This document shows, piece after piece, positions 25,594 to 34,359 of a stretch of DNA of 64,000 nucleotides; the first letter of the stretch is position 1, and each line of letters opens with the position of its first letter. The notes under the pieces are model-generated. The model was not told where the DNA came from. It was given only the letters and a program-made list of their open reading frames with translations, and did no database searches. The position numbers were made by a program, and so were the translations under genes. The stretch comes from Bacteroidota bacterium. Its GTDB lineage: Bacteria; Bacteroidota; Bacteroidia; Cytophagales; Cyclobacteriaceae. The stretch is taken from assembly GCA_018267135.1 (NCBI GenBank), contig JAFDZA010000025.1:165426-229425 (forward strand), given 5' to 3'.

Positions 25594-27147
25594 TTAGCCG
25601 TTCATCGAAATCAAAAACTCTTCGTTGTTGCGGGTTCCTTTCATTTTCGAGAGCAGGAACTCCATGGCTTCTATGGAGTTCATGTCGGCCATGAATTTGC
25701 GCAAGATCCATACGCGCTGCAATTCTTCTTCCTTCATCAATAAGTCTTCGCGTCTGGTGCCGGAAGCGGGCACATCTATGGCCGGGTACATCCGGCGGTT
25801 AGAAAGTTTGCGATCTAACTGCAACTCCATGTTTCCGGTTCCTTTAAATTCTTCAAAAATTACTTCATCCATTTTTGAGCCGGTATCAATCAAGGCTGTG
25901 GCAATGATGGTAAGCGAGCCTCCGTTTTCAATTTTACGGGCAGCCCCAAAAAAGCGCTTGGGCTTATGCAGGGCATTGGCATCTACCCCGCCCGAAAGGA
26001 TTTTTCCGGATGAAGGCACTACCGTATTATAGGCTCTGGCTAGGCGCGTAATGGAATCCAGCAGGATTACCACATCGTGGCCACACTCTGTCATCCGTTT
26101 GGCTTTTTCCAATACAATGCTCGCTACTTTCACGTGCCGTTCGGCTTGTTCATCAAACGTAGAGGCAATGACTTCGGCCTTTACGCTGCGCGCCATATCG
26201 GTTACCTCTTCCGGCCGTTCATCAATGAGCAACACAATTAAATACACTTCCGGATGGTTTTCTGCTATGGCATTGGCAATGTTTTTCAGCAATACCGTTT
26301 TTCCTGTTTTGGGTTGAGCCACGATCATTCCGCGCTGGCCTTTGCCAATCGGAGAAAACAAATCGAGAATACGGGTAGAGAAATTATCGGGGGCGGTACT
26401 GAGTTTCAGTTTTTGTTCGGGGAAAAGCGGAGTTAAATACTCAAACGCTACGCGGTCGCGGATTTCTTCGGTCGTTTTTCCGTTGATGCTATCCACCTTT
26501 AGTAAGGCAAAATATTTTTCGCCTTCTTTAGGCGGGCGAATCTGCCCCCGCACGGTATCGCCTACTTTTAATCCGAATAATTTGATCTGCGAAGGCGACA
26601 CATAAATATCGTCCGGACTGGCGAGGTAGTTGTAATCGGAAGAACGCAAAAAACCATATCCATCCTGCATAATTTCTAACACCCCTTCGTTGCTCACTAC
26701 CCCATCAAAATCGCGTACATTATTTTCTTTTCGTAGTGGTTGTGGCTGGTTTGGGTTAGGTTGGTTTTTGGTTTCCGCCAATTCATTTTGTTTAGGCTCT
26801 GCTTCAGTGGGTTTAGTTATTTGCTCTTGCGGATCATCAAATTTTGTTACGTTTTGATCAAGTTCAATATTAAGGCTTTGTAATAATTCATCGCTGGTTA
26901 GTTCTTTGGCGGCAGCCGTTACTGCAGCCGAAACCGGAGCCACATTTTCGCGTCTGCGCGGGCGCATCTTGCGCTCGGTGTTTTCAGATTTAGATTCGGG
27001 CGTTCCGGATACTGCCTGCTGATCCAGAATTTTATATACCAATTCTTCTTTGGCAAGTTTTTTGGCATTTTTTACATTCATGCCTTCAGCTATTTCCTTC
27101 AGCTCGCTCAACAGCTTCAGGTTAAGTTCATCAATCGTGTACATCAA
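25594..27147 (-). CDS. rho: Transcription termination factor Rho
   Basis: A 517-residue Rho, longer than the 419 residues of E. coli. The Rho_N SAP-like helix domain (1-50; '[20 protein letters not shown]') is separated from the RNA-binding cold-shock domain (~150-225; '[14 protein letters not shown]') by about 100 low-complexity residues rich in Gln, Asn, Pro, Lys and Glu; such insertions are common in Bacteroidota Rho and may bind RNA. The ATPase part has Walker A PKTGKT, '[14 protein letters not shown]' and the arginine-finger region. It is a hexameric RNA helicase that ends transcription. It is transcribed divergently from serS, with about 210 bp between the two start codons. Confidence 0.96.
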   Translation of the reverse strand: MMYTIDELNLKLLSELKEIAEGMNVKNAKKLAKEELVYKILDQQAVSGTPESKSENTERKMRPRRRENVAPVSAAVTAAAKELTSDELLQSLNIELDQNVTKFDDPQEQITKPTEAEPKQNELAETKNQPNPNQPQPLRKENNVRDFDGVVSNEGVLEIMQDGYGFLRSSDYNYLASPDDIYVSPSQIKLFGLKVGDTVRGQIRPPKEGEKYFALLKVDSINGKTTEEIRDRVAFEYLTPLFPEQKLKLSTAPDNFSTRILDLFSPIGKGQRGMIVAQPKTGKTVLLKNIANAIAENHPEVYLIVLLIDERPEEVTDMARSVKAEVIASTFDEQAERHVKVASIVLEKAKRMTECGHDVVILLDSITRLARAYNTVVPSSGKILSGGVDANALHKPKRFFGAARKIENGGSLTIIATALIDTGSKMDEVIFEEFKGTGNMELQLDRKLSNRRMYPAIDVPASGTRREDLLMKEEELQRVWILRKFMADMNSIEAMEFLLSKMKGTRNNEEFLISMNG

Positions 27148-27332
27148 AAAGGGGGGTTGAAAAAAATGATTTATTTATACAGGGCACATTCAAAACGAGG
27201 AACAAACAAGAACCAAAAACAAGTACAAATCTTAAGGGTTAATATCGTCATGGCCTGAAATGGCCATTGAATGATGGTGCAATGATAGGCCAAAATCGAT
27301 TACGAAGCAACTTAGGGCAAATAATTATTGGT

Positions 27333-27340
27333 TATTTTTG
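27333..27340 (+). promoter_or_regulatory. Putative -7 promoter box for serS
   Basis: TATTTTTG matches the Bacteroidota -7 consensus TAnnTTTG and ends 16 bp before the serS ATG, which would give a very short leader. No clear TTTG -33 element is placed correctly, so the call is weak. Confidence 0.3.
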
Positions 27341-27356
27341 GCGGTTTAAATGTCTT

Positions 27357-28631
27357 ATGCTACTAGTACAAACACTTAGAGAAGAAACGGCACACGTGCT
27401 GAAAGGATTGGCCAAGCGAAATTTGGCTCGGGCCGAAGAATGGGTAGCCGAAGCTATCGCAATAGACAAACAACGAAGGGAAACTCAGCGATGGGTAGAC
27501 GACCTGAAGGCTCAATCAAATGCCGATTCAAAAAAAATTGGAGAGTTGATAAAGTCCGGCCAAACTGAAGAAGCAAATACCTTGAAAGCTTTGGTAGCTG
27601 CCGACAAGCAGCAAATTAAAACCGGTGAAGCGGCTCTTGTTAAATATGAAGAAGAGTTAAAACAACTCCTGTATAAAATTCCGAACGTACCCCATGCCGA
27701 TGTGCCGGCCGGCCAAGGAGCAGAAGGCAACCAAGAAGTTTACAAACACGGCTCGGTGCCCACGCTGCCATCAAACGCTCTCCCGCACTGGGAATTGATT
27801 AAAAAATACGACATCATCGATTTTGATTTGGGTGTAAAAATTTCGGGAGCCGGGTTTCCGGTTTATAAAGGCAAAGGGGCTAAGCTGCAACGGGCGCTGA
27901 TCAATTTCTTTTTGGCCGAAGCTGAGAAAGCAGGATACTTAGAAATCCAACCTCCTATTGTGATTAACGAAGCCAGCGGCTATGGCACCGGGCAGCTTCC
28001 CGACAAAGAGGGGCAAATGTATTTTATAAATGAAGACGGGTTGTATCTTATCCCTACAGCCGAAGTGCCGATCACGAATTTGTATCGAGATGTCATTTTA
28101 ACTGAAGAAACTCTTCCGATAAAAAATGTAGGCTACACTCCCTGTTTCAGGCGCGAAGCAGGAAGCTGGGGCGCCCACGTACGCGGGCTAAACCGGCTTC
28201 ATCAATTCGACAAGGTAGAAATTGTGCAGATTACCAAGCCGGAAGATTCTTATGCCGTACTAAATGATATGTGCCGGCACGTACAAGGGTTGTTGCAAAA
28301 ATTGGAATTACCTTATCGAAAATTATTACTCTGTGGAGGCGATATGGGGTTTAATTCTGCCATGACCTACGATATGGAAGTTTTCTCGGCTGCGCAGCAA
28401 CGCTGGCTCGAAGTAAGTTCGGTAAGTAATTTTGAAACCTATCAGGCAAACCGGCTGAAGCTCCGATATAAAAACAAAGAAGGCAAAACCCAGCTGCTGC
28501 ATACCCTAAATGGAAGCGCCCTGGCATTGCCCCGAATCGTGGCAGCCCTCTTAGAAAACAACCAAACTGAAGCTGGCATAAAAATTCCGGAAGCTTTACG
28601 GCCTTTTACCGGATTTGATTGGATAAACTAA
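27357..28631 (+). CDS. serS: Serine--tRNA ligase
   Basis: A 424-residue class II aminoacyl-tRNA synthetase. The start chosen, MLLVQTLREE, matches the family N-terminus; an upstream ATG at 27267 would add 30 unrelated residues. The N-terminal antiparallel coiled-coil arm (~30-100) binds the tRNA(Ser) variable arm. The catalytic core has the motif-2 segment 'TPCFRREAGSWGAHVRGLNR' followed by LHQFDKVE, the serine-binding TAEVPITN and the motif-3 part 'LNGSALALPRIVAALLENNQ'. The length is normal. The 3' end overlaps the next gene by 13 bp if that gene uses its TTG start. Confidence 0.96.
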   Translation: MLLVQTLREETAHVLKGLAKRNLARAEEWVAEAIAIDKQRRETQRWVDDLKAQSNADSKKIGELIKSGQTEEANTLKALVAADKQQIKTGEAALVKYEEELKQLLYKIPNVPHADVPAGQGAEGNQEVYKHGSVPTLPSNALPHWELIKKYDIIDFDLGVKISGAGFPVYKGKGAKLQRALINFFLAEAEKAGYLEIQPPIVINEASGYGTGQLPDKEGQMYFINEDGLYLIPTAEVPITNLYRDVILTEETLPIKNVGYTPCFRREAGSWGAHVRGLNRLHQFDKVEIVQITKPEDSYAVLNDMCRHVQGLLQKLELPYRKLLLCGGDMGFNSAMTYDMEVFSAAQQRWLEVSSVSNFETYQANRLKLRYKNKEGKTQLLHTLNGSALALPRIVAALLENNQTEAGIKIPEALRPFTGFDWIN

Positions 28632-30709
28632 TTCATCGCAACGTGTTTAAAAGCAAAGCACTCATTCGTCTCGCCTTTTTAGGCTCTGCCGTAGCCTGGG
28701 TGATTTTGCTTTTTTCTGATATTACTGTTTTGTTCAGCAGCCTGCAGGGGCTGCAGCCCGATGTGCCCGAGTGGTTGCCACGTTTGATGTTGGCCTTTTT
28801 CGTTGTTTGTCTGTTTTACTACTACAAGCTGCGAATAGAACGAGACGACACCCTCAATTTTACCGACTTGTTATGGAAAGTTTTTGCCACCGGGCTAATC
28901 ACCACTATCATCTCGCTGGTGTTGCGCCTTTTAGTTTTTTTGTTGGGAAATACGGTATTGGCCACAAATGTTGTTTTTACTGATTTTATTTATCAAATCA
29001 ACCTGGCCCTATTGGTCAATTTTCTGCTGGCCGCTTTGGTTAGCTGGAAGCGTTTGATTCTCTATCAAAAATCAAAATGGTTATTGCGCGCCTGGCTTGC
29101 TTTTGATGTGATGCTGTTAACCATTTTGGTTTACGACACCATTGGCTCCCCAATTTTGTATTCGCTGCGGCTGGTGGTTAATATAATTTTAGGTGCGTTG
29201 TTACTTATTCTCTCGGCCAATATGCGGTGGGTGGCCTACTTGAATTTCAAACAGAAATGGACAAGCCTGTTGTTATTACTGTTGGTTTTCTTTTATCTGT
29301 TTTATTTTTTCTACTCAGTAGAAAGCGGGTCTGAAATAATTGCCAAAACATCGTCTGCCTTTCTTGATTTTAGAAATCATCTCTTTATCATTTTTCTTGC
29401 TTTGTTTATTATCGTTTATGGCGTGTTCTCTTTTCTGGTTATTCTCTTCAACCTGCCTACGTCATCGGTTTTTGAACAGAAGTTAGAGGAAGTAGTAAAC
29501 TACCAGCGAATCAGCCAATCCATACAGACCGAGCAAGACGAAGAGAGTGTTTATAATATTTTATTAGAGAGTTCCGTAAGTTCTGTTTTTGCCGATGCTG
29601 CCTGGCTGGAGATAACAAGGGTAAACAACGAACAGAAGATATACACCTACCGCATCTCCGAACAGGAATCAAAAAACATTCGCGAGCATCTCGAAAAAAA
29701 TCAAGTAAAGGGTATTTTAGATACCGGCAGCGAAAAAACGAAAAACCTGTCGAAATACCTGGGGTCTTTAAAAACATCCCGTTTCCGTTCTATTCTTGCT
29801 TTTCCGATTATGGTAAAAGAAGAAACTATTGGCACGCTGGCGCTGCTAAAAGAACTGCCCGATGGTTTCAATAAAGAGATGACGCGTATTATTTCCACTT
29901 TTGCCAATCAGGCCGGCATCTCTATCGAAAATTTCAGATTGTTAGAAGAAGCCTTTCAGCATGCCCGCTACAAAGAAGAATTAAAAATTGCCAAAACCGT
30001 ACAACAAAGTTTATTGCCTACCAAACTGGAGCAAGACAACGATTTTGAAGTAGTTGCTTTTTCCGCTTCGGCCGATGAGGTGGGGGGCGATTATTACGAC
30101 ACCCTCCGCATCGATGCGCATACCGTAGCTCTCATCATTGCCGATGTATCCGGCAAGGGCACAACAGCCGCCTTTCACATGAGCCAAATGAAGGGTATTT
30201 TTCACAGCTTGGCCCAGCAACACCTCGACCCCAAAGAGTTTATGCAACGTTCTAATCAGGCACTAACCTATTGCCTGGAGCGCAACTCTTTCATTTCGGC
30301 TTCTTTCTTTATTATCGACACACAACAAAAAAATATTCGATACTCCCGGGCCGGGCATTGTCCGGTTCTTTATATGCAGGCCGGGCAAAATCATTCTTAT
30401 TACCTGAAAGACCGGGGTGCCGCCTTGGGCATGGTGCGCAGCCGCGAATACAACAACCATATTGAAACCAATGAAATCAGTTATCAACCGGGCGATATTA
30501 TGGTACTTTATACCGATGGCATTACCGAAGCCAAGAACGCCAAAGGAGAAGAGTTTGGAAACGACCGGCTGGCTCTTGCTTTGAATGAAAAGGCAACCGC
30601 CAGTGCCAAGGAAATAGAAGATTATATTATTAAACAACTGTATGCCTTTACCGGCACACAAAACATTAATGACGATTATACCTCGATGACAGTAAAGTTT
30701 AAAACATAA
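28619..30709 (+). CDS. Membrane-bound GAF-SpoIIE (PP2C-type) serine phosphatase
   Basis: A 696-residue protein read from a TTG; a GTG at 28643 would avoid the 13-bp overlap with serS and is equally possible. The N-terminal ~280 residues contain about seven membrane helices, followed by a linker, a GAF domain (~310-445; 'RFRSILAFPIMVKEETIGTL'), a short coiled coil and a SpoIIE-type PP2C phosphatase (~465-696). Metal-binding and core motifs are visible: 'ADEVGGDYYD', 'ALIIADVSGKG', 'AGHCPVLYMQAG' and 'YTDGITEA'. Such phosphatases dephosphorylate STAS anti-anti-sigma proteins, and a STAS gene follows 30 bp downstream, so this is the signal-input component of a partner-switching module. Confidence 0.92.
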   Translation: MDKLIHRNVFKSKALIRLAFLGSAVAWVILLFSDITVLFSSLQGLQPDVPEWLPRLMLAFFVVCLFYYYKLRIERDDTLNFTDLLWKVFATGLITTIISLVLRLLVFLLGNTVLATNVVFTDFIYQINLALLVNFLLAALVSWKRLILYQKSKWLLRAWLAFDVMLLTILVYDTIGSPILYSLRLVVNIILGALLLILSANMRWVAYLNFKQKWTSLLLLLLVFFYLFYFFYSVESGSEIIAKTSSAFLDFRNHLFIIFLALFIIVYGVFSFLVILFNLPTSSVFEQKLEEVVNYQRISQSIQTEQDEESVYNILLESSVSSVFADAAWLEITRVNNEQKIYTYRISEQESKNIREHLEKNQVKGILDTGSEKTKNLSKYLGSLKTSRFRSILAFPIMVKEETIGTLALLKELPDGFNKEMTRIISTFANQAGISIENFRLLEEAFQHARYKEELKIAKTVQQSLLPTKLEQDNDFEVVAFSASADEVGGDYYDTLRIDAHTVALIIADVSGKGTTAAFHMSQMKGIFHSLAQQHLDPKEFMQRSNQALTYCLERNSFISASFFIIDTQQKNIRYSRAGHCPVLYMQAGQNHSYYLKDRGAALGMVRSREYNNHIETNEISYQPGDIMVLYTDGITEAKNAKGEEFGNDRLALALNEKATASAKEIEDYIIKQLYAFTGTQNINDDYTSMTVKFKT

Positions 30710-30739
30710 CCTAATGTGTTAATAAAACGTTAAAAAATT

Positions 30740-31090
30740 ATGGTTCAGATCAAACGGCTACAAGAAGCGGATGCCGAAATTATTGCGCTGATCGGTGAAA
30801 TAGATGCAAGCTCATCTATTGACTTGGATTTAGCCATTGCCAAAAGCGTAGGCGAAGGGTTTAAAAAAATTCTTGTTGACTGCCACGCCCTGGAATACAT
30901 CTCTTCGGCCGGGCTGGGGGTTTTTATGTCATACATTGAAGAACTACGTGAAAAAAATATTTACATGGTTCTTTTTGGGTTGAAAGAAAAGGTAGCCAAT
31001 ACCTTTGAAATACTGGGGTTGGCTGGTTTACTGCACATTCGTGAAAATAAAATGGAGGCGCTGAAATTGGCTCATGAACTATCGGTATAA
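30740..31090 (+). CDS. STAS-domain anti-sigma factor antagonist
   Basis: A 116-residue SpoIIAA/RsbV-like protein consisting of one STAS domain. The phosphorylation site is visible in EYISSAGLGVFM: one of the serines in SSAG is the residue modified by a partner kinase and dephosphorylated by a SpoIIE-type phosphatase. The gene lies between that phosphatase and an HATPase-type kinase with which it overlaps by 17 bp, giving the complete three-part switch. In the dephosphorylated state it would bind and inactivate the HATPase protein. The final target of the switch is not encoded nearby. Confidence 0.92.
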   Translation: MVQIKRLQEADAEIIALIGEIDASSSIDLDLAIAKSVGEGFKKILVDCHALEYISSAGLGVFMSYIEELREKNIYMVLFGLKEKVANTFEILGLAGLLHIRENKMEALKLAHELSV

Positions 31091-31484
31091 CATAGGATGC
31101 AGTCTGGCGAACCTAAAGGGCATTCGCGATTTTGTAAGAAAGGCACTCTACGAAAACCAGGTGCCCGAAATGCAGGTAAGCGCCATTGTGCTTGCCTTAG
31201 ACGAAATGTGTTCTAATCTGATGATTCACGCCCATCATTGCGACCCCAACCATACGTTGGAGTTAAAAATAGATCGTCCATCAAATAATGAATATATTTT
31301 TGAGATTATAGATGACGGTTCTGTTTTCGATATTAACCGATTTGCCGAACCCACCATGGAAAACCTCGTACACGAAAAACGCAAAGGCGGATTGGGCATT
31401 CGCCTGGTAAAATCTATTATGGATAGGATAGAATACCGCACGGAAGCCGGCAAATCTATTTGTCGGCTCACCAAAATGATCTGA
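31074..31484 (+). CDS. RsbW-like anti-sigma regulatory factor (HATPase_c serine kinase)
   Basis: A 136-residue GHKL/HATPase_c protein of the SpoIIAB/RsbW class. Motifs: N-box 'LALDEMCSNLMIHAHH', G1 box IIDDGSVFD and G2 box 'KGGLGIRLVKSIMDRIEY'. It would phosphorylate the STAS protein encoded just upstream and bind an effector, classically a sigma factor. The start overlaps the STAS gene by 17 bp, which supports coupled translation. No sigma factor with matching operon context is present, so the output may be a distant sigma factor or a non-sigma partner. Known Bacteroidota members of this group are poorly characterised. Confidence 0.9.
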   Translation: MNYRYNIGCSLANLKGIRDFVRKALYENQVPEMQVSAIVLALDEMCSNLMIHAHHCDPNHTLELKIDRPSNNEYIFEIIDDGSVFDINRFAEPTMENLVHEKRKGGLGIRLVKSIMDRIEYRTEAGKSICRLTKMI

Positions 31485-31485
31485 G

Positions 31486-31516
31486 TTCGGTCTTCCACCT
31501 AAGAAACCTATATTTG
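31486..31516 (+). promoter_or_regulatory. Putative Bacteroidota-type promoter for the PPIase operon
   Basis: TTCG (one mismatch to the -33 TTTG) is followed after 19 bases by TATATTTG, a full match to the -7 box TAnnTTTG. It is placed 15 bp before the first ATG of the isomerase operon and just after the preceding stop codon. Confidence 0.5.
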
Positions 31517-31531
31517 CACCCTAAAAAATGA

Positions 31532-33478
31532 ATGGGTTTCATGAGCCGGTATTTTCTGTTTTTTATTCTCTGCTGCCTTTCTTTAATCGCTTTATGCCAG
31601 CCCCAAAAAAGGCTATCGTCCACGCTGTTTTCAGTGGCCGGGGTGCCCGTCAGCACAGATGAATTTATTTACTTGTTTAAAAAAAATCATTCCGGCAAAA
31701 ACCCTGATTTCACAAAAGAAAAAATAGACGATTATTTCAATCTGTTTATCAATTTTAAATTAAAAGTACGGGCCGCCCACGAACTGGGGCTTGATACCAC
31801 CGAGAAATTCAAAAAAGAACTCGCCTCCTATATAAACGAACTGAAGAAACCTTACCGAACCGGCAAAGATGTGGTAGATTATCTTACCAAAGAAGCCTAC
31901 GATCATTTGTCGAAAGAAATTAAAGCTTCGCATATCCTCATTCAGTTAAAGCCCGATGCTCCGGCCGAAGATTCCTTACAAGCCTACCTCCGCATAGCCG
32001 ACATTCGCAAACGAATTATGACGGGAGAAGGTTTTGAAAAATTAGCCCGTGAACTCAGTGAAGATCCTTCGGCTAAATACAATGGAGGAAACCTGAATTA
32101 CTTCACTGCCTTGCAAATGGTTTATCCTTTTGAAGAAGCCGCTTATAAAACTGCCGTGGGGCAAGTTTCGCCCATCGTCAGAACTCGCTTTGGGTATCAT
32201 CTGATTAAAGTAGATGACATCAGACCTTCGCGTGGCGAAGTAGAGGTTTCTCATATTTTACTAAGAGCCTCTAAAGAGGAGGCCAAAGCTAAAAGCCTGA
32301 TTTTTGAAATTGACGAGCAGCTAAAACAAGGCCGCCCGTGGGAAGATCTTTGCAAACAGTATTCGGAAGATACCAACACCAAAAATATGGGTGGCCGGCT
32401 AAAGCCCTTTGGTATAGGTGTTTTTGCTTCTGTTCCTGAATTTGAGGCAACAGCTTTTGCCCTGTCCAAGCCGGGCGATATCTCCGATCCATTTCAATCG
32501 GATGTGGGGTGGCACATCATCCGGCTGGAGAAAAAAATACCGCTCGCCTCGTATGCGGAAATAGAAGCCGCATTGAAAAAAAGAGTAATGCGAGACGAAC
32601 GCGTAAAAATAAAAGAGACGGCCGCCATCGCGCAACACAAAAAAGATTTTGGATTTACAGAAGACCCGATCGGCAAAAAGATGGTTTTTGCTTGGGCCGA
32701 TTCAAGCTTGCAAAATGGAAAGTGGAAGTTTAAAAATGTTGAAAGCAAGCAGGTTTTATTTTCATTGCAAGGACGCCCCATTCAGATTAGTGAGTTTGCC
32801 CGTTGGGCCGAACAACACCTAAAAAAGAATACCCAGCCTCCGGCAGAATATATCCGCCAACTTTATAATTCATTTATAGATGAACAGGTGGACCAGGCTG
32901 AAGAAGAAAAAATCATTAACGAAAACCCGGGGTTTCAATACCTGCTCACCGAATACCGCGAAGGAATTTTGCTTTTTGATGTGATGGAAAAGGAAGTATG
33001 GAATAAAGCCTCGACCGATACGTTGGGGCAGAAAAATTTCTACCACCATTATCTGGATAAATATAAAGCCGGCTTACGGGTGGAGGCACGGATTTTTTCT
33101 ACCCCCGACCTTTCTATTTTGAAAAGCCTGAAAAAGAAAATTGAAAATGGGGACACTCTTCAGGCAAGTGATTTAAAAAAATTTAAGTCGGTACAAAATT
33201 TTCGTACTTATGAAAAAGGCGAAAGCAAAGTACTTGATAAAATAAACTGGGTATCCGGCTTACAAGAAACCGAAACAGACAAAGTATATTCTCTCGTAGA
33301 AGTAAGGCGTTTAATAGAACCGGGGATAAAATCTTTTGAGGATGCCCGCGCGCGGGTCATTTCAGATTACCAGGATTTTTTGGAAAAGAGTTGGATTTCT
33401 TTGCTCCGGAAAAAATTTCCGGTATCGATCAACACCCAAAATAAAAAAATAGTGGAAACCGAACTCCAAAAAAAATGA
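31532..33478 (+). CDS. Periplasmic peptidylprolyl isomerase with two parvulin domains
   Basis: A 648-residue secreted foldase. Signal peptide (MSRYFLFFIL..., cleaved after ALCQ; the ATG at 31541 is an alternative start), an N-terminal SurA-like chaperone helix region (~30-120), then two parvulin domains beginning at 'KASHILIQLKPDAP' (~132) and 'VEVSHILLRASKEE' (~237), and a long C-terminal region (~350-648) without a recognised fold. Proteins of this type help outer-membrane proteins fold in the periplasm. The stop overlaps the next start by 4 bp (ATGA), so it heads a three-gene operon of related chaperones. Confidence 0.9.
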   Translation: MGFMSRYFLFFILCCLSLIALCQPQKRLSSTLFSVAGVPVSTDEFIYLFKKNHSGKNPDFTKEKIDDYFNLFINFKLKVRAAHELGLDTTEKFKKELASYINELKKPYRTGKDVVDYLTKEAYDHLSKEIKASHILIQLKPDAPAEDSLQAYLRIADIRKRIMTGEGFEKLARELSEDPSAKYNGGNLNYFTALQMVYPFEEAAYKTAVGQVSPIVRTRFGYHLIKVDDIRPSRGEVEVSHILLRASKEEAKAKSLIFEIDEQLKQGRPWEDLCKQYSEDTNTKNMGGRLKPFGIGVFASVPEFEATAFALSKPGDISDPFQSDVGWHIIRLEKKIPLASYAEIEAALKKRVMRDERVKIKETAAIAQHKKDFGFTEDPIGKKMVFAWADSSLQNGKWKFKNVESKQVLFSLQGRPIQISEFARWAEQHLKKNTQPPAEYIRQLYNSFIDEQVDQAEEEKIINENPGFQYLLTEYREGILLFDVMEKEVWNKASTDTLGQKNFYHHYLDKYKAGLRVEARIFSTPDLSILKSLKKKIENGDTLQASDLKKFKSVQNFRTYEKGESKVLDKINWVSGLQETETDKVYSLVEVRRLIEPGIKSFEDARARVISDYQDFLEKSWISLLRKKFPVSINTQNKKIVETELQKK

Positions 33479-34359
33479 ACCCACCCATAACTCATTTCGT
33501 CATCACTTTGGCCGCATTTTATTTTTATTCATGCGATCTTATTAAGATGAAAAAAAACGGAGATGAAACAACCGCCCAGCGGAAAGTAATTGCACGGGTA
33601 GATAATGCCCGCCTGTATGCCGATGAAATTAAAGGGATTGTACGCGACAAAATTTCTGCCGATGACAGTGCTGCGCGTGTTAATGCGTATGTAAACAACT
33701 GGATCAGAAAACAGTTGCTGATTCGCAAAGCCTTGCAAACAATTAATATAGACGAAGCCAATTTAGAGCGAAAAGTGCAAGATTACCGCTACAGCCTCAT
33801 TACTTACGAGTTTTTAAATCAATACATACGCGAGCACCTCAGCGACAGCGTTGACAAGGTTTCGATTGAAGACTATTACCGTACCCACCCCGATAATTTT
33901 ATTTTAAAACAAAACATTATTCAGGGTACCTACATCAAAGTACCTAAAGATGCTCCGCGCACAAAACGAATTAAAGAATTGATGTTTTCAGCCAAAGAAA
34001 AAGAAATGACCGAGTTAAAATCATACTGCCTGGGGTTTTCGGCTGCCTTTCACCTGGCCGATTCTTCGTGGATTGAGTTTGATAAGATTGCCGTAAACTC
34101 CCCATTGATGGACATTCCCAACAAAATACAATTCCTGCAATCGTACAATTACTATGAAACCAGCGATGCCAGCTTTCTTTATTTTCTAAAAATTGATGCC
34201 TACAAAATCGCTGATAACGTTTCTCCGCTGGAGTTTGTTCGGCAAGACATTAAAAACATTATTTTAAACAAGAGAAAAGTAGAACTTGCAAAAAAATTAG
34301 AGGATGATATTTATGAAAATGCAGCTAAACGAAAAGAGTTTGAGATTTTGGGTAAATAG
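33475..34359 (+). CDS. SurA-N-like lipoprotein without parvulin domain
   Basis: A 294-residue protein with a short signal and a lipobox-like YFYSC at residues 16-20, so probably a lipoprotein. The body has the all-helical SurA/PpiD N-terminal chaperone pattern ('RVDNARLYADEIKGIVRDKI' and 'NNWIRKQLLIRKALQTINID'), but no parvulin core: the middle region that begins 'NIIQGTYIKVPKDAP' lacks the usual HILI and GG-dLG motifs. It is flanked by two genuine parvulin genes and overlaps both, so it is likely to work with them in outer-membrane protein folding, as a chaperone rather than an isomerase. This role is inference from context. Confidence 0.78.
   Translation: MNPPITHFVITLAAFYFYSCDLIKMKKNGDETTAQRKVIARVDNARLYADEIKGIVRDKISADDSAARVNAYVNNWIRKQLLIRKALQTINIDEANLERKVQDYRYSLITYEFLNQYIREHLSDSVDKVSIEDYYRTHPDNFILKQNIIQGTYIKVPKDAPRTKRIKELMFSAKEKEMTELKSYCLGFSAAFHLADSSWIEFDKIAVNSPLMDIPNKIQFLQSYNYYETSDASFLYFLKIDAYKIADNVSPLEFVRQDIKNIILNKRKVELAKKLEDDIYENAAKRKEFEILGK

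Noticed and set aside
27250..27267. ATGGCC / GGCCAT hairpin between rho and serS
   Set aside because: Only six paired bases and no T-run; not enough for a terminator or riboswitch call.
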